A stretch of 64,000 bases of DNA from Streptomyces sp. NBC_01717 (GTDB taxonomy: Bacteria; Actinomycetota; Actinomycetes; Streptomycetales; Streptomycetaceae), in contig NZ_CP109178.1 in NCBI RefSeq assembly GCF_036248255.1, forward strand, positions 558,001 through 622,000. The letters are read 5' to 3'. A model generated the notes under the pieces. That model was not told where the DNA came from, did no database searches, and saw nothing but the letters and a program-made list of their open reading frames with translations. Made by a program: the position numbers and the translations under genes. Positions 33,994-43,191 of this stretch are shown piece by piece; position 1 is the first letter of the stretch; each line of letters begins with the position of its first letter.

Positions 33994-34551
33994 ATGACAC
34001 CACAGGAAACCATCACGGTGGAGCGCATGGGCGGCTCGGCCGCAGCACAGGCTGAGGACGCGTTCAGACTGGTCTATGCCGACGTCTTTGCGGAACCGCC
34101 GTACAACGAGACCGCGGACGACGTCGCGGCCACGTTCCGGCACTTTCGCTGCCAGACCCGCAAGCCCACCTTTCGCGCCGCCCTGGCCCATACCGAGGAC
34201 GGCGAGCCGGTCGGCATGGCCTACGGCCATCCAGTCGAGCCCGACACAAGGTGGTGGGACGAACTGACCGAGCCGGTGCCCGACGAAATGCGGCGCGAGG
34301 ACGGGCACCGCACCTTCGGTCTCATGGAACTTGCCGTGCGCGGACCGTGGCGCGGGCAGGGTGTCGCGCGGCGCCTGCACGAGTCCCTGCTTGACGGCAT
34401 CAAGGCCGCACGGGTGCTGCTGAACGTCCACCCGGACAGCCAGGCAGCGTCGGCCGCCTACCAGACGTGGGGCTACCGCAAGATAGGCGAGGCGCGCCCG
34501 TGGCACGGCCCGGACCTCTATGACGTCATGCTGCTCGACCTGCGCACATGA
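33994..34551 (+). CDS. GNAT acetyltransferase
   Basis: 185 aa from ATG 33994, directly after a GAGGGGGGG tract; upstream starts at 33934 and 33973 are possible. GNAT core: MELAVRGPWRGQGVARRLHESLL carries the acetyl-CoA loop, then VLLNVHPDSQAASAAYQTWGYRKIGE. The first half (LVYADVFAEPPYNETADD) resembles the spermidine/peptide-acetylating branch. Substrate unknown. Confidence 0.82.
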   Translation: MTPQETITVERMGGSAAAQAEDAFRLVYADVFAEPPYNETADDVAATFRHFRCQTRKPTFRAALAHTEDGEPVGMAYGHPVEPDTRWWDELTEPVPDEMRREDGHRTFGLMELAVRGPWRGQGVARRLHESLLDGIKAARVLLNVHPDSQAASAAYQTWGYRKIGEARPWHGPDLYDVMLLDLRT

Positions 34552-34629
34552 CGACCACCTACAAGCGAGTCGCCCACCGGGGATGGAAACCTTCTGCGGC
34601 TCGCCCGGAACGGCGCTTTGCCAGACCTC

Positions 34630-35610
34630 TTACTGCAGCAACTCGGCGACCTCGGACAGCTGGGCCTTGGACAGGGGGCCGCGTTGGAGGGCCCCGGCGT
34701 TCTCCTCGGCCTGGGCGACGCTGCGGAAGCCGGGGATCGGCACCGTCCGCGGGCTGCGTGCCCACAGCCACGCGAGGGCGCCCTGTGCAAGCGTGCGGTC
34801 GTCGGCGGTGAGCACGTCCCGTACGGCGTTGATACGCGCCCTCCATTGCGCTGCGGGCACGCCACCCTCGTCGAACCAGCGCAGCCACGCGGGCGGCACC
34901 GAACGGATGTCCCCCGCTGCGCCGCGGCCCGAAGAGCCCTGTTTGCCGGCGAGCAGGCCCATGGCGAGCGGGCTGCGCACGATCGACGCGAGTCCGTGCT
35001 GCTCGCACAACGCCAGCATTTCGGGCGCGTCCACCAGCACATTGCACGCGTGCTGGACCCCCACGCAGTGCTCCCCCTGAGCGAAGAGCGCCGCCCGCCC
35101 GGGATCGTCGGTGCTCCAGGCGTACGCGCGAATGAGCCCTTCTCGTACGAAGTCCTCGCAAGCTTCGCGCAGTTCGGTTGCCTCGTCCAGCGGTACGTCG
35201 CCCAGATGCAGCTGGTAGACGTCGATCCAATCGGTGCCCAGCCGCCGCAGCGACGCGGTCAGGGCGCGGCGCGCATACGCGACGGTTGAGTCCTCACCGA
35301 TGAGTGTGCGGGTCTCCTCGTCGAAGACGTTGCCCCACTTGGTGGCGATGACCACCTCGTCCCGCCGACCCGCGAGTGCCCGCCCCAGTACCCGCTCGCT
35401 GCGGCCGGTGCCGTACACGTCCGCGGTGTCGAAAAAGGTGACCCCGAGCTCCATCGCCCGACGGATCGCCGCGATGGACTCCTGATCGTCGACGGTGCCC
35501 CACCCGAGGGGGTTCCCGTCGGCATCCTGCCACTCACCGCCGATGGCCCAGCACCCGAATCCCAGCGCACTGACCTCGATCTCGCTGTCTCCCAGCGTTC
35601 TGTTCTCCAT
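34630..35610 (-). CDS. aldo/keto reductase
   Basis: 326 aa from ATG 35610. (alpha/beta)8 AKR with the catalytic tetrad visible: Asp and Tyr in FDTADVYGTG, Lys in VIATKWGN and His in YQLHLGD. The C-terminal NADPH-binding GFRSVAQAEENAGAL follows PIPGFR. This branch (AKR11/12-like) reduces aldehydes and ketones with NADPH. It lies alone between a GNAT and a peptidase gene. Confidence 0.88.
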   Translation of the reverse strand: MENRTLGDSEIEVSALGFGCWAIGGEWQDADGNPLGWGTVDDQESIAAIRRAMELGVTFFDTADVYGTGRSERVLGRALAGRRDEVVIATKWGNVFDEETRTLIGEDSTVAYARRALTASLRRLGTDWIDVYQLHLGDVPLDEATELREACEDFVREGLIRAYAWSTDDPGRAALFAQGEHCVGVQHACNVLVDAPEMLALCEQHGLASIVRSPLAMGLLAGKQGSSGRGAAGDIRSVPPAWLRWFDEGGVPAAQWRARINAVRDVLTADDRTLAQGALAWLWARSPRTVPIPGFRSVAQAEENAGALQRGPLSKAQLSEVAELLQ

Positions 35611-35823
35611 GTCTACGCACGCTACGAGTTGGAGCGCACACGAGGGCAAGGCCGCCGAGTGATCCAGGTTTCCATGTCCACCAAGGTGATCGACCGACCG
35701 CTCGAGCCCACCGGCCCGGCTCCCAAGCCGGGGGCCATCCCGGTCACAGCAGTCGAGATCGGACTCCAAGTCGAGCTCCTACGCTGCAGACGCTCCCCTC
35801 GGCTCGGGATGAGTCCCGCCCGA

Positions 35824-37854
35824 TCAGCTGGAGTCCGGCAGAACCGGTTGGGTGAGATGCCGCCACAAGAAGGTATGCACCAAGGCGTTGTTGTGGGCGG
35901 ACTGTTCGTTGTCGCTGGCGCCCGCGTGGCCGCCGCCGGTGTTCTCGTGGAGGAGGACCGGGTGGCCGAGTTCGCGCAGCCGTGCGGCCGCCTTGCGGGC
36001 ATGGCCAGGGTGGACGCGGTCGTCACGGGTGGAGGTCGTCAGAAGAACCGGTGGGTAGACCTGGTCCGCGGTGAGTTGGTGGTAGGGGGAAAGGGCACGG
36101 AGGTGGGAGCGATCGGCTTCGTTGTCCGGGTTGCCGTACTCGGCGATCCAGGACGCGCCGGCGAGGAGCTTATGGAAGCGGAGCATGTCCAGCAGAGGTA
36201 CCTCGGCGACGATCGCGCCGAACAGGTGCGGGTAGCGGGTGACCATCGCGCCCATGAGCAGGCCGCCGTTGCTGCCCCCGGCGGCGCCCAGCATGCCCGG
36301 GGTGGTGATGCCCCGCGCGATGAGGTCTGCGGCGACGGCCGCGAAGTCCTCGAAGGCCCGCGGCCGGTCCGCGCCGAGCGCGGCCTGGTGCCAGTCCGGT
36401 CCGTACTCGCCGCCACCTCGGATGTTCGCGATCACGTAGGTGCCGCCGCGCTCCAGCCACGCCCGGCCCGTCACCGCGTCGTAGAAGGGGGTGAGGGAGA
36501 CCTCGAAACCGCCGTATCCGTGGAGCAGTGCGGGTCCCGGGCCGGTGGGGGAACGGTCGGGACCGATCACGAAGTACGGCACCCGCGTGCCGTCCTGGGA
36601 AATCGCGAAGAACTGCTCCGCCGCCAGACCGGCCATGTCGAAGCGGGCCGGAGCCTGCTTGAGGATCTCTGTGTCGACGCCGATCTGCCCGCGGTGGAGG
36701 GCGGCGGGCTGCAAGAACCCCGACACTTCCAGGAAGTACTCGTCGGAGACGTCCGGGTCCGTGTCCATGACAGTGACGGCGGACAGCGCCGGGACGTCCG
36801 CGAGCGGCTTGCGTGCCCACCCACCGACGGGGGTCGGGGTGAGGACCTCGATGCGGGTGCTGACGTCGCGCATCGTCTCCAGGATCAGATGGTGGCGGGT
36901 CCAGGAGTACCCGGTCAGAGCCGTTCGCTCATCCGGGGTGAACAGCACCTCCGCGGTGCGGTCACCCGCCAGGAAGGCGTCGAAGTCGAACGCCAGCAGA
37001 GAGCCCGCCCTCTGCCCCAGCCAGTCGGACTTCAAGGTGACGATCAGATGCTGCCGATGGACACGGGTACTGGCGTCATCGGGAACGTCGATCCTGACGA
37101 GCGTGGCGTCAGGAGTCAGGAGATACACCTCACTGCGGAAGAAGTCCATCGACCGGGCGACGAAGTCCCGCTCGAAACCGGGTGTGGTGTCGCGCCAGCC
37201 CCCGGTCGAGACATCTCCCGCCTCGCCCTCGAAGACCAGGGCGGCTTCCTCCAACGGCGTGCCGCGTCGCCACCTGCGAACCGTACGCGGATAGCCGGAG
37301 TCGGTCAGCGATCCCTGCCCGAAGTCCGTGCCGATGAAGACGGTGTCGGTGTCGATCCACCCGATCCGCGTCTTCGCCTCCCCCACCTGGAACCCACCCT
37401 CGACAAAAGCCCGAGTGGCCAGGTCGAACTCGCGGACCACAACGGCATCACCACCGTCGCGCGACAAACACACCAACGCCCGGTCGTAATTGGGATGACG
37501 CACCCGCGCACCGGCCCACACCCACTTCTCGCCCTCCGCGGCAGCAAGCGCGTCGACGTCGAGAAGGACCTCCCACTCCGGGGCATCCTTGCGGTACTGC
37601 TCCAGCGTCGTACGCCGCCACACACCACGGACGTGCTCGGCGTCCCGCCAGAAGTTGTAAAGGAACACGCCGCGACGGATGGTGTAAGGGATGCGGTCCG
37701 AAGCGTCCAACACCTCCCGCAGACGCTCCTTCAATGAAGCGAAGCCGGCGCCGGCGGCCAGCACGTCCTCCGTCTCGGAGTTCCGCTCGGCCACCCACTC
37801 GAGCGCGGCCTCGCCCTCAACGTCTTCCAGCCACAAATACGGGTCGTCATCCAT
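35824..37854 (-). CDS. prolyl oligopeptidase family serine peptidase
   Basis: 676 aa from ATG 37854 (DDPYLWLEDVEGEAALEWV is the family opening). The N-terminal half is a beta-propeller; the C-terminal alpha/beta hydrolase carries LLHGYGGFEVS (oxyanion side), GGSNGGLLMG with the nucleophilic Ser, the Asp in STRDDRVHPGHARK and His in ENTGGGHAG. No signal peptide, so a cytoplasmic peptidase of the S9A type acting on short peptides. Single gene. Confidence 0.9.
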   Translation of the reverse strand: MDDDPYLWLEDVEGEAALEWVAERNSETEDVLAAGAGFASLKERLREVLDASDRIPYTIRRGVFLYNFWRDAEHVRGVWRRTTLEQYRKDAPEWEVLLDVDALAAAEGEKWVWAGARVRHPNYDRALVCLSRDGGDAVVVREFDLATRAFVEGGFQVGEAKTRIGWIDTDTVFIGTDFGQGSLTDSGYPRTVRRWRRGTPLEEAALVFEGEAGDVSTGGWRDTTPGFERDFVARSMDFFRSEVYLLTPDATLVRIDVPDDASTRVHRQHLIVTLKSDWLGQRAGSLLAFDFDAFLAGDRTAEVLFTPDERTALTGYSWTRHHLILETMRDVSTRIEVLTPTPVGGWARKPLADVPALSAVTVMDTDPDVSDEYFLEVSGFLQPAALHRGQIGVDTEILKQAPARFDMAGLAAEQFFAISQDGTRVPYFVIGPDRSPTGPGPALLHGYGGFEVSLTPFYDAVTGRAWLERGGTYVIANIRGGGEYGPDWHQAALGADRPRAFEDFAAVAADLIARGITTPGMLGAAGGSNGGLLMGAMVTRYPHLFGAIVAEVPLLDMLRFHKLLAGASWIAEYGNPDNEADRSHLRALSPYHQLTADQVYPPVLLTTSTRDDRVHPGHARKAAARLRELGHPVLLHENTGGGHAGASDNEQSAHNNALVHTFLWRHLTQPVLPDSS

Positions 37855-38179
37855 CACACGCCGAATTGTGCAGGCCCGGAACGCGTGGCGGTACCACATC
37901 CACCGAATGTCCGGGCGTGCGCTCTCGGCTGTGCTGCCATCCGGTGCGCCCGCTCGGGCATACCGGACGTACCCGATGGCCACCACGACGGCTGCCCCGG
38001 CTGACCGGCGGTGGCTCAAGGGCCATGATCCCGGGGTTCAGGGAAATTGGGGGTGCTTCAGCGCGAACTCACGGCCCGCCGGTGTGCATCAGGCCGATGT
38101 GTCCGTGGGCTCGAGTGAGACACGAGGATGCTGAGCGATCCGAGGGGCTCGGCGTGACATCGGCCTGGACGTCCTCGGG
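37855..38179. other. 325 bp without a gene
   Basis: Promoter side of the peptidase gene and 3' side of the YCII gene. No protein-like frame, hairpin or repeat was seen. Confidence 0.4.
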
Positions 38180-38725
38180 TCATGACGGTCGCCCGCCGAA
38201 CTGCCAGTTGTGTACCTCGATGTCGGCGTACCGGCCCGCGGTCAGGACGGCGCGCGCCGTGTCCGGGTTCGGCGCCCGGACCAATGCCGCAGTACCCAGC
38301 CAGGTGGCGCCGCTGTCGGACAGCAGCGGCCCGTAGGCGATCAGCTCGTCACTGTCGGGCGGCACCGTGAGGTCGGCGGCGGGCCCCGTACCGAGGCCGA
38401 GCACCAGGTACCTGTTGCCACCGGTCCGGCCGCCGGGGAAGTCCCACATGCTGCGCCTCAACATGTTGCGCCACCGTCGCACCAGCACGTCCCTGTACAC
38501 ACCGGCCTGGTAGCCGGGCTCATCGAAGGCGAACGCGCGGGCAGCGGTGGGGTCGGGCAGGTCGACGATGTGCACGCTGCCGGTGGGTGTGTCGCCGGCG
38601 AGAGTCGGACCCCGGGCGATCATCTCTTTCGCGTACCGGTCCATATAGGACCAATGGTCTTCCAACAACTCGTCGCGCAGCTCTACGGATCCGGGCCGGT
38701 CGCGGTGGTAACAGAAGAACTCCAT
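38180..38725 (-). CDS. protein with two YCII-like domains
   Basis: 181 aa from ATG 38725; no good SD, so the start could shift. Two ferredoxin-like YCII modules: residues 1-92 (EFFCYHRDRPGSVELRDELLEDHWSYMDRYAKEMIARGPTLAGD, HIVDLPDPTAARAFAFDEPGY) and 105-175 (LVLGLGTG … YGPLLSDSGATWLGTAALVRAPNPDTARAVL). Each has the conserved HWxYM/…RGP…LAGD pattern. YCII proteins are small dimeric enzymes or binding proteins; their role is unknown. Confidence 0.75.
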   Translation of the reverse strand: MEFFCYHRDRPGSVELRDELLEDHWSYMDRYAKEMIARGPTLAGDTPTGSVHIVDLPDPTAARAFAFDEPGYQAGVYRDVLVRRWRNMLRRSMWDFPGGRTGGNRYLVLGLGTGPAADLTVPPDSDELIAYGPLLSDSGATWLGTAALVRAPNPDTARAVLTAGRYADIEVHNWQFGGRPS

Positions 38726-39003
38726 GCCCACAGGGTCTCTACAAGGAGGTGACCGGGTCGAGCGAGTTTCACCGCGATCGCTGCCCGGCGCGATCGCTGC
38801 TGGGTAGGAATTTTTTCGTCTTCTTGGGCAATAGAGCGTGTATCGAAAGTGGATCTTTGGCTGTGACCGCACATTCGACAGACGTCCTGGACGGCGTAAC
38901 AGCGCACGTGTCGGCCACCGCTGCCGGGGTTACGCTGATTCTCAGAAGCTGGGAAACCGGGAAATGGATCTCGTCCGACACTTCAGTGATCGGAGGGAAC
39001 ACA

Positions 39004-39390
39004 GTGGGAGACCAGGAGACCCGAGCGGCGCTGGACCGGCATTGGGCAGCGTCTGCTGCCGGCGACCAGGACGTCGAGCACGAGATCTATCACGACGACG
39101 TCATCACTGACTATCCCCAGTCGGGTGAGCGCATCCACGGCCGCCGCAATCTACAGGCGCTGCGCTCGAACCACCCGGCCAAGCTCACCTTCACCATCCG
39201 TCGGATTCTCGGCAGCGGGGATCTTTGGATCACGGAATATGTGATCGCCTACGATGGAAAACCCGCATCCACCATCAGCATCATGGAATTCCGCGACGGC
39301 AAGGTCGCCCACGAGACCCAATACTTCGCGGATCCGTTCAATCCGCCCGCCTGGCGCGCCGACTGGGTCGAGCCGATGCCCTTCATCTGA
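39004..39390 (+). CDS. SnoaL-like/NTF2-fold protein
   Basis: 128 aa from GTG 39004 (GGAGGG 7 nt before); the frame is open for 139 further codons upstream but that region has no family sequence. Helix ALDRHWAASAAGDQDVEHEIYHDDVITDYPQSGERIHGR then strands up to EFRDGKVAHETQYFADPFNPPAWRADWV mark a SnoaL-type cone fold, with Asp/His lining the pocket. Function unknown; such proteins are often isomerases or hydrolases of small metabolites. Confidence 0.75.
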   Translation: MGDQETRAALDRHWAASAAGDQDVEHEIYHDDVITDYPQSGERIHGRRNLQALRSNHPAKLTFTIRRILGSGDLWITEYVIAYDGKPASTISIMEFRDGKVAHETQYFADPFNPPAWRADWVEPMPFI

Positions 39391-39524
39391 CGCGCGCCTC
39401 CGAACCGGTCGCGTGCCACATCAAGACCAGGGCGGAGCGGGGACTGACGGGGCGGTCCCGGCTTCGGAGTTGAGGGACCAAATCCGGAGCGAGTCCGGAT
39501 GCTCGCGACGGCGGGAGACCGGCT

Positions 39525-39617
39525 CCGCTTTCCCAGCCACCTGTTTGAACCAGCCCCTAGCGATACCTGCAGTCAGAGCTGGTGGAGACGAAGACAGCCG
39601 GATCCGATCGCGAGTGG
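39525..39617. repeat. ~95-bp dispersed repeat, copy A
   Basis: Similar over its length to 60961-61058. Shared blocks include TTTGAACCAGCC, CGATAC(C/T)TGCAG, GACAGCCGGA and GATCGCGAGTG, with small indels between. In each place it adjoins a truncated gene. Probably a mobile-element end or integration scar; the parent element is not known. Confidence 0.55.
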
Positions 39618-39737
39618 GCCCAACCACCACCGCCTGCCCCTTGACCTCGTCAAGCCGCTGGCCGCTGCCATGCCGACGATGGAGACCGAGATCCTTGGCC
39701 ACACGATCTACATCCTCGGCGCCACCCACGCCCCCAA

Positions 39738-40262
39738 GGCATCGCCTTCAACAACGCCGGCACCGAGGGCAAGCTCACTCCGGTCACCGAGGTGACCGAC
39801 GAGAATTACCAGGCCACCTTCGACACCAACGTCAAAGGCACGCTCCTCAGCCTGAAGCACGAGTTCCGAGCCATGCAGGCGCAGGGCGGCGGCAGCATCA
39901 TCAACGTCAGCTCCACCTACGGATTGATGGGCTACCCCGACCTCAGCCTGTACGTGGGCAGCAAGCACGCCGTCATCGGAATCACCAAGGCCGCCGCCTT
40001 GGAGGGCGCCAAGCACGGTATCCGCGTCAACGCCGTGGCCCCCGGCTACACGCAGACCTCAATGTACGAACGCGCCACCGGCACCGGCACCATCCGGGAC
40101 GCGATCAACTCCGTACTCCCCATGGGCCGGCCCGGCACTCCGGAGGAGATCGCCGCGGCCGTCCAGTATCTCGGCTCCGACAAGGCCGGTTACGTCACCG
40201 GCCAGACCCTCACCCTGGATGGCGGCCTGATGGCCGGCTGGCCCCTCTTCCCCGACTCCTGA
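39738..40262 (+). pseudogene. 5'-truncated SDR oxidoreductase
   Basis: The frame picks up at GIAFNNAG (the NNAG motif, normally near residue 85) and continues intact: INVSSTYG with the catalytic Ser, YVGSKHA with Tyr and Lys, and the C-terminal SDKAGYVTGQTLTLDGG. The N-terminal Rossmann part with TGxxxGIG is missing; upstream DNA holds unrelated sequence and the 95-bp repeat. A GTG at 39792 could start a shorter product, but it could not bind NAD(P). A terminator follows. Confidence 0.8.
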
Positions 40263-40277
40263 CGCCTCCCCGCCCCT

Positions 40278-40301
40278 GGCCGGCCCTTCGGCGGGCCGGC
40301 C
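40278..40301 (+). terminator. terminator after the SDR remnant
   Basis: GGCCGGCCC (40278-40286) pairs perfectly with GGGCCGGCC (40293-40301) around a TTCGGC loop, 16 bp after the stop. Strong intrinsic-terminator shape without a T-tract, as usual in Streptomyces. Confidence 0.7.
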
Positions 40302-40430
40302 CACGTGGGTGCTGAAACGGAACGAGAGCGTGCTGTCGAGACCCGGTCGGCCGTCACACGGGCCAGAGGTGGGCATCCACGGTGACCTTGATCGTCGCCT
40401 CCGGGGCCAACCGGTGCGAAGCGGCGCGAT

Positions 40431-40530
40431 CTACCCGAAGCGGTAGAGGAGGCCGAAGACGATAGCGAGCAGCATGATGCCGCCGACGATCAACTGCTCC
40501 CGGGGGACATCGAAGACGTTGAACTTGTCT
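40431..40530 (-). pseudogene. C-terminal membrane-segment remnant
   Basis: A minus frame ending at TAG (40431-40433) reads DKFNVFDVPREQLIVGGIM and a hydrophobic helix to LLYRFG, a plausible last transmembrane helix. There is no start or further homologous sequence upstream, where murG begins on the other strand. Unidentified gene tail. Confidence 0.35.
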
Positions 40531-40609
40531 GGCGCATCTCTGTGACATCACGCCGATGAGCGGCCGGATGTGCGCGTCTGGGCTCTTGGCAGCCAGTAGC
40601 GTGCGCCGG

Positions 40610-41785
40610 ATGAATAGTGCTTCCCCTCTCTCGCACACCTTCCGCTTGATCGTCACGGGGGGTGGGACCGGTGGTCACACGTACCCCGCCCTGACTGCGA
40701 TCCGGACGTTGCGCGGCAGGTTGGCAGCTGAGGGTAGAACGCTCGATGTGCTGTGGATCGGCACGGCGGATGGCTTGGAGGCGCGGGTAGCCCCAGCTGA
40801 GGGCATCGCGTTCACCACGGTCGCTACGGGCAAGATCCGCCGTTCCAGCAACCCGCTGAAGATGGTGACTCCGGCCAACGTCCGGGACATGGCCCGGGTG
40901 CCGCTCGGTGTGGCGCAGGCTCGGAAGATCATCGCCGATTTCCGGCCGGACGTCGTTCTCGCCACCGGTGGGTACGTCGCTGTCCCTGCGGGGCTGGCCG
41001 CCCGCCTGTGCCGACGCCCGCTGGTTCTCCACGAGCAGACTGTGCGCTTGGGCCTGGCCAACCGGAAGTTGGCGAGCTCGGCGACGAGGATCGCGGTGTC
41101 GTCGGAGTCGTCGGTGCCGCTTCTGCCGGAGTCGGTGCGGGGTGCCGCCGTCTTCACTGGTAATCCGGTCCGCCCGGAGGTGCTGGCGGGGCACGCGGAC
41201 AAGGCGGTCGAGGTGCTTGGGTTGCGCGGCTTCGACCGGCGCCTCCCGACCGTGTACGTCACCGGCGGCGCCCAGGGCTCCCAGCAGATCAACGACGTTG
41301 TTCGTGACTCGCTGCCGTGGCTGCTGAGCAACGCGAACGTGATCCATCAGTGCGGCCCGTCGAACGTCGGAGCCCTGCAACAGCTCGCGACGGTCATGCC
41401 TTCGGAGTTGGCCGGACGGTACTACCTCACTGGGTTTGTTGGCCCGGAGCTCCCCGACGTGCTGGCTCTGGCCGATGTCGTGGTCTCCCGGAGCGGTGCG
41501 GGCACGATCGCCGAGCTCACCGCCCTTGGCAAACCGGCGGTGTTCATTCCGCTCGCCTCTTCGGCCGGGGGCGAGCAGGCGCACAACGCCCGTCACTTGG
41601 AGGCGGCCGGGGCCGCTGTGGCTCTGCTCGGCGAGGTCACCGGGGCGAGCCTGCGTGACGCGGTGGGCCCGCTCCTCACGGACCCCGGTCGGCGGGACGC
41701 GATGGCGAAGCGGGCCCGGGGGTACGGGCGACCGGATGCGGCGGACAGGCTTGTGGACGTGATCCTGTCCGCCGCGTCCGGCTGA
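40610..41785 (+). CDS. orphan MurG-type GlcNAc transferase
   Basis: 391 aa from ATG 40610. GT28 family: N-terminal LIVTGGGTGGHTYPALTAI (lipid-I binding loop), VLATGGYVAVPAGLAARL, and in the C-domain TGGAQGSQQINDVV and SRSGAGTIAELTALGKPAVFIPL with the UDP-GlcNAc contact. All match MurG, which makes lipid II on the inner membrane face. The gene stands alone among remnants, far from a dcw cluster, so it is a paralogue, perhaps for an altered wall or a specialised glycolipid. ATG has no strong SD. Confidence 0.85.
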   Translation: MNSASPLSHTFRLIVTGGGTGGHTYPALTAIRTLRGRLAAEGRTLDVLWIGTADGLEARVAPAEGIAFTTVATGKIRRSSNPLKMVTPANVRDMARVPLGVAQARKIIADFRPDVVLATGGYVAVPAGLAARLCRRPLVLHEQTVRLGLANRKLASSATRIAVSSESSVPLLPESVRGAAVFTGNPVRPEVLAGHADKAVEVLGLRGFDRRLPTVYVTGGAQGSQQINDVVRDSLPWLLSNANVIHQCGPSNVGALQQLATVMPSELAGRYYLTGFVGPELPDVLALADVVVSRSGAGTIAELTALGKPAVFIPLASSAGGEQAHNARHLEAAGAAVALLGEVTGASLRDAVGPLLTDPGRRDAMAKRARGYGRPDAADRLVDVILSAASG

Positions 41786-41879
41786 CCATGTCCGGACGGT
41801 GTCCGGGCTGGTCACGGGCGTTGTCCGATATCGGCGGCGTGGCGGTGGCCTGTACGGGGTGGCCCACGGCGGCCGGTCG

Positions 41880-42180
41880 CGGCGGGATCCGGTGGCCTGC
41901 TGGGCGACGGGCTGAAGCGCGCGGCCGAGCTCGGCCATCGCAGCGGCGGCGGCCTCGGCCAGCGGCTGGAACGCCTCCATCAGGGAGCACATCGGAGCGA
42001 TCGCCTCGGCAAGGACGAGTTCCGTGTGCGGGCCGGTCTCCCGTCGGCGGCGCTGGGCGACGGCGGTGACGGCTTTCAGCTCGCCGCGCAGCGCCGGGTC
42101 AAACTCGGGCCCGTTAATCAGCGCGGTGAGCACCTCCAGCCGGCTCCGCCGCGTGCGGGCATCTTGCTGCGGCAGCAGGG
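41880..42180 (-). pseudogene. hypothetical gene fragment cut by an IS110 remnant
   Basis: Minus frame LEVLTALINGPEFDPALRGELKAVTAV … HTELVLAEAIAPMCSLMEAFQPLAEAAAAAMAELGRALQPV is protein-like for about 90 codons. Its 5' end runs into an IS110 fragment on the other strand and its 3' end runs without a stop into antisense of murG. It looks like the middle of a helical protein truncated at both ends. Family unknown. Confidence 0.4.
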
Positions 42181-42194
42181 GCAGCGCCGTCACC

Positions 42195-42430
42195 TTTGCC
42201 GCTCTCTGCGGTGTGAGCCCGGTCGAGGCTTCATCAGGCAAAACTCAGCGCCGCAGGCTCAACCGAGGCGGTGCCCGGCAAGCCAACTGCGCGCTCTACA
42301 CCATCGTCCTGGCCCGCCTCCGCTGGGACGCCCGCACTCGCGCCTACCTGGAACGGCGCGTCACCGAGGGCAAGCCGCGACGCGAAGCCTGAAACGCTAC
42401 GTCGCCCGCGAGATCTACCAGACCATCATT
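42195..42430 (+). pseudogene. IS110-family transposase C-terminal remnant
   Basis: FAALCGVSPVEASSGKTQRRRLNRGG … ARLRWDARTRAYLERRVTEGKPRREA is the Transposase_20 domain of IS110 elements. A frameshift then moves the reading to LKRYVAREIYQ, the conserved tail. The DEDD catalytic N-terminal half is absent. Confidence 0.8.
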
Positions 42431-42497
42431 ATTCCCAGGAAGAACGTGCTGAGGCCAGCATCAACTGGTTGGCATCCATGCGGGCATCGAGCCCGCC

Positions 42498-42548
42498 GTT
42501 CGGTACGAAGCGACCGTGCTGGTCGCTGCCATCAACGAATGCCTCTGA
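42498..42548 (+). pseudogene. transposase C-terminal fragment
   Basis: VRYEATVLVAAINECL then stop. It matches the fragment at 6242-6325. Only the last 16 codons of a transposase remain. Confidence 0.5.
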
Positions 42549-42572
42549 CGTGACGTGTCGTGATCCGGCTGG

Positions 42573-43144
42573 TCACGCAGGCGCGGCATAGCAATGCACA
42601 GTCACTGTCTGGGTCGAACTCCACTGCTGATCGATGGTGGCCAGCAAGCTCCAACCCAGGCGTTCGTACAGGGCTGCGGCCGACGTGTCGGAGGCCAGGA
42701 CGTCGAGGACCCGATGCAGAGCACGCTTTTGGGCGTCCTACACGGCCCGCGCCATCAGCAGAGCTCCAATCCCGTGGCCACGAGCTGAGGGTGAAACGAA
42801 CAAGCGGCTGATCACAGCGGCGTCCTCGACGGGCACACCCTCGCGGCGGCTCCACAGGATCGGTGCCATATCTCCGGCCCCGCTGCGTGACAGACCGATG
42901 TGACCGACCACGTGTCCGTTCAGTTCCGCCACCCAGGCCGCGAAGGGGAAGGCTGCACAAGCCACTCGCTGGGATGCTCAGGCCAGTTCGCCGGATAGCC
43001 GTCACCGTCATGGACCTCGGCGAGCACGTCGACGCACTCATCGAGATCAGACGCGTCGGGCCGCCGGATGCGGCAGGTCGGGGTTTCGTCGGCCGTAGGA
43101 GCACCCTGTCGATTCACCGGAGCATGAAAGCACAACACGACCAA
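42573..43144 (-). pseudogene. GNAT acetyltransferase, broken by a frameshift and a stop
   Basis: Reading backwards from 43144: CRIRRPDASDLDECVDVLAEVHDGDGYP…EWLVQPS, then a frameshift near 42960 into FAAWVAELNGHVVGHIGLS … SRLFVSPSARGHGIGALLMARAV (the acetyl-CoA loop). An in-frame TAG at 42738-42740 follows, then DAQKRALHRVLDV … SAAALYERLGW to a TGA at 42573-42575. Joined, this is a full-length GNAT, so the gene was lost recently by two mutations. Confidence 0.8.
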
Positions 43145-43191
43145 CCCAACCCTGCATGTCTGTGACCAGCATTTTCGCGACAGGCCCTAGC

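Noticed and set aside
35629..37737. 702-codon plus-strand frame
   Set aside because: It is the shadow of the prolyl oligopeptidase on the other strand; no start signal, and Arg/Val/Gly-skewed composition.
40610..41785. MurG gene as a sign of a glycopeptide-type biosynthetic cluster
   Set aside because: No peptide synthetase, vanHAX or tailoring genes are in the window.
40490..42241. 583-codon minus-strand frame as one gene
   Set aside because: Most of it is antisense to murG; only the first ~100 codons look like protein and are listed as a fragment.
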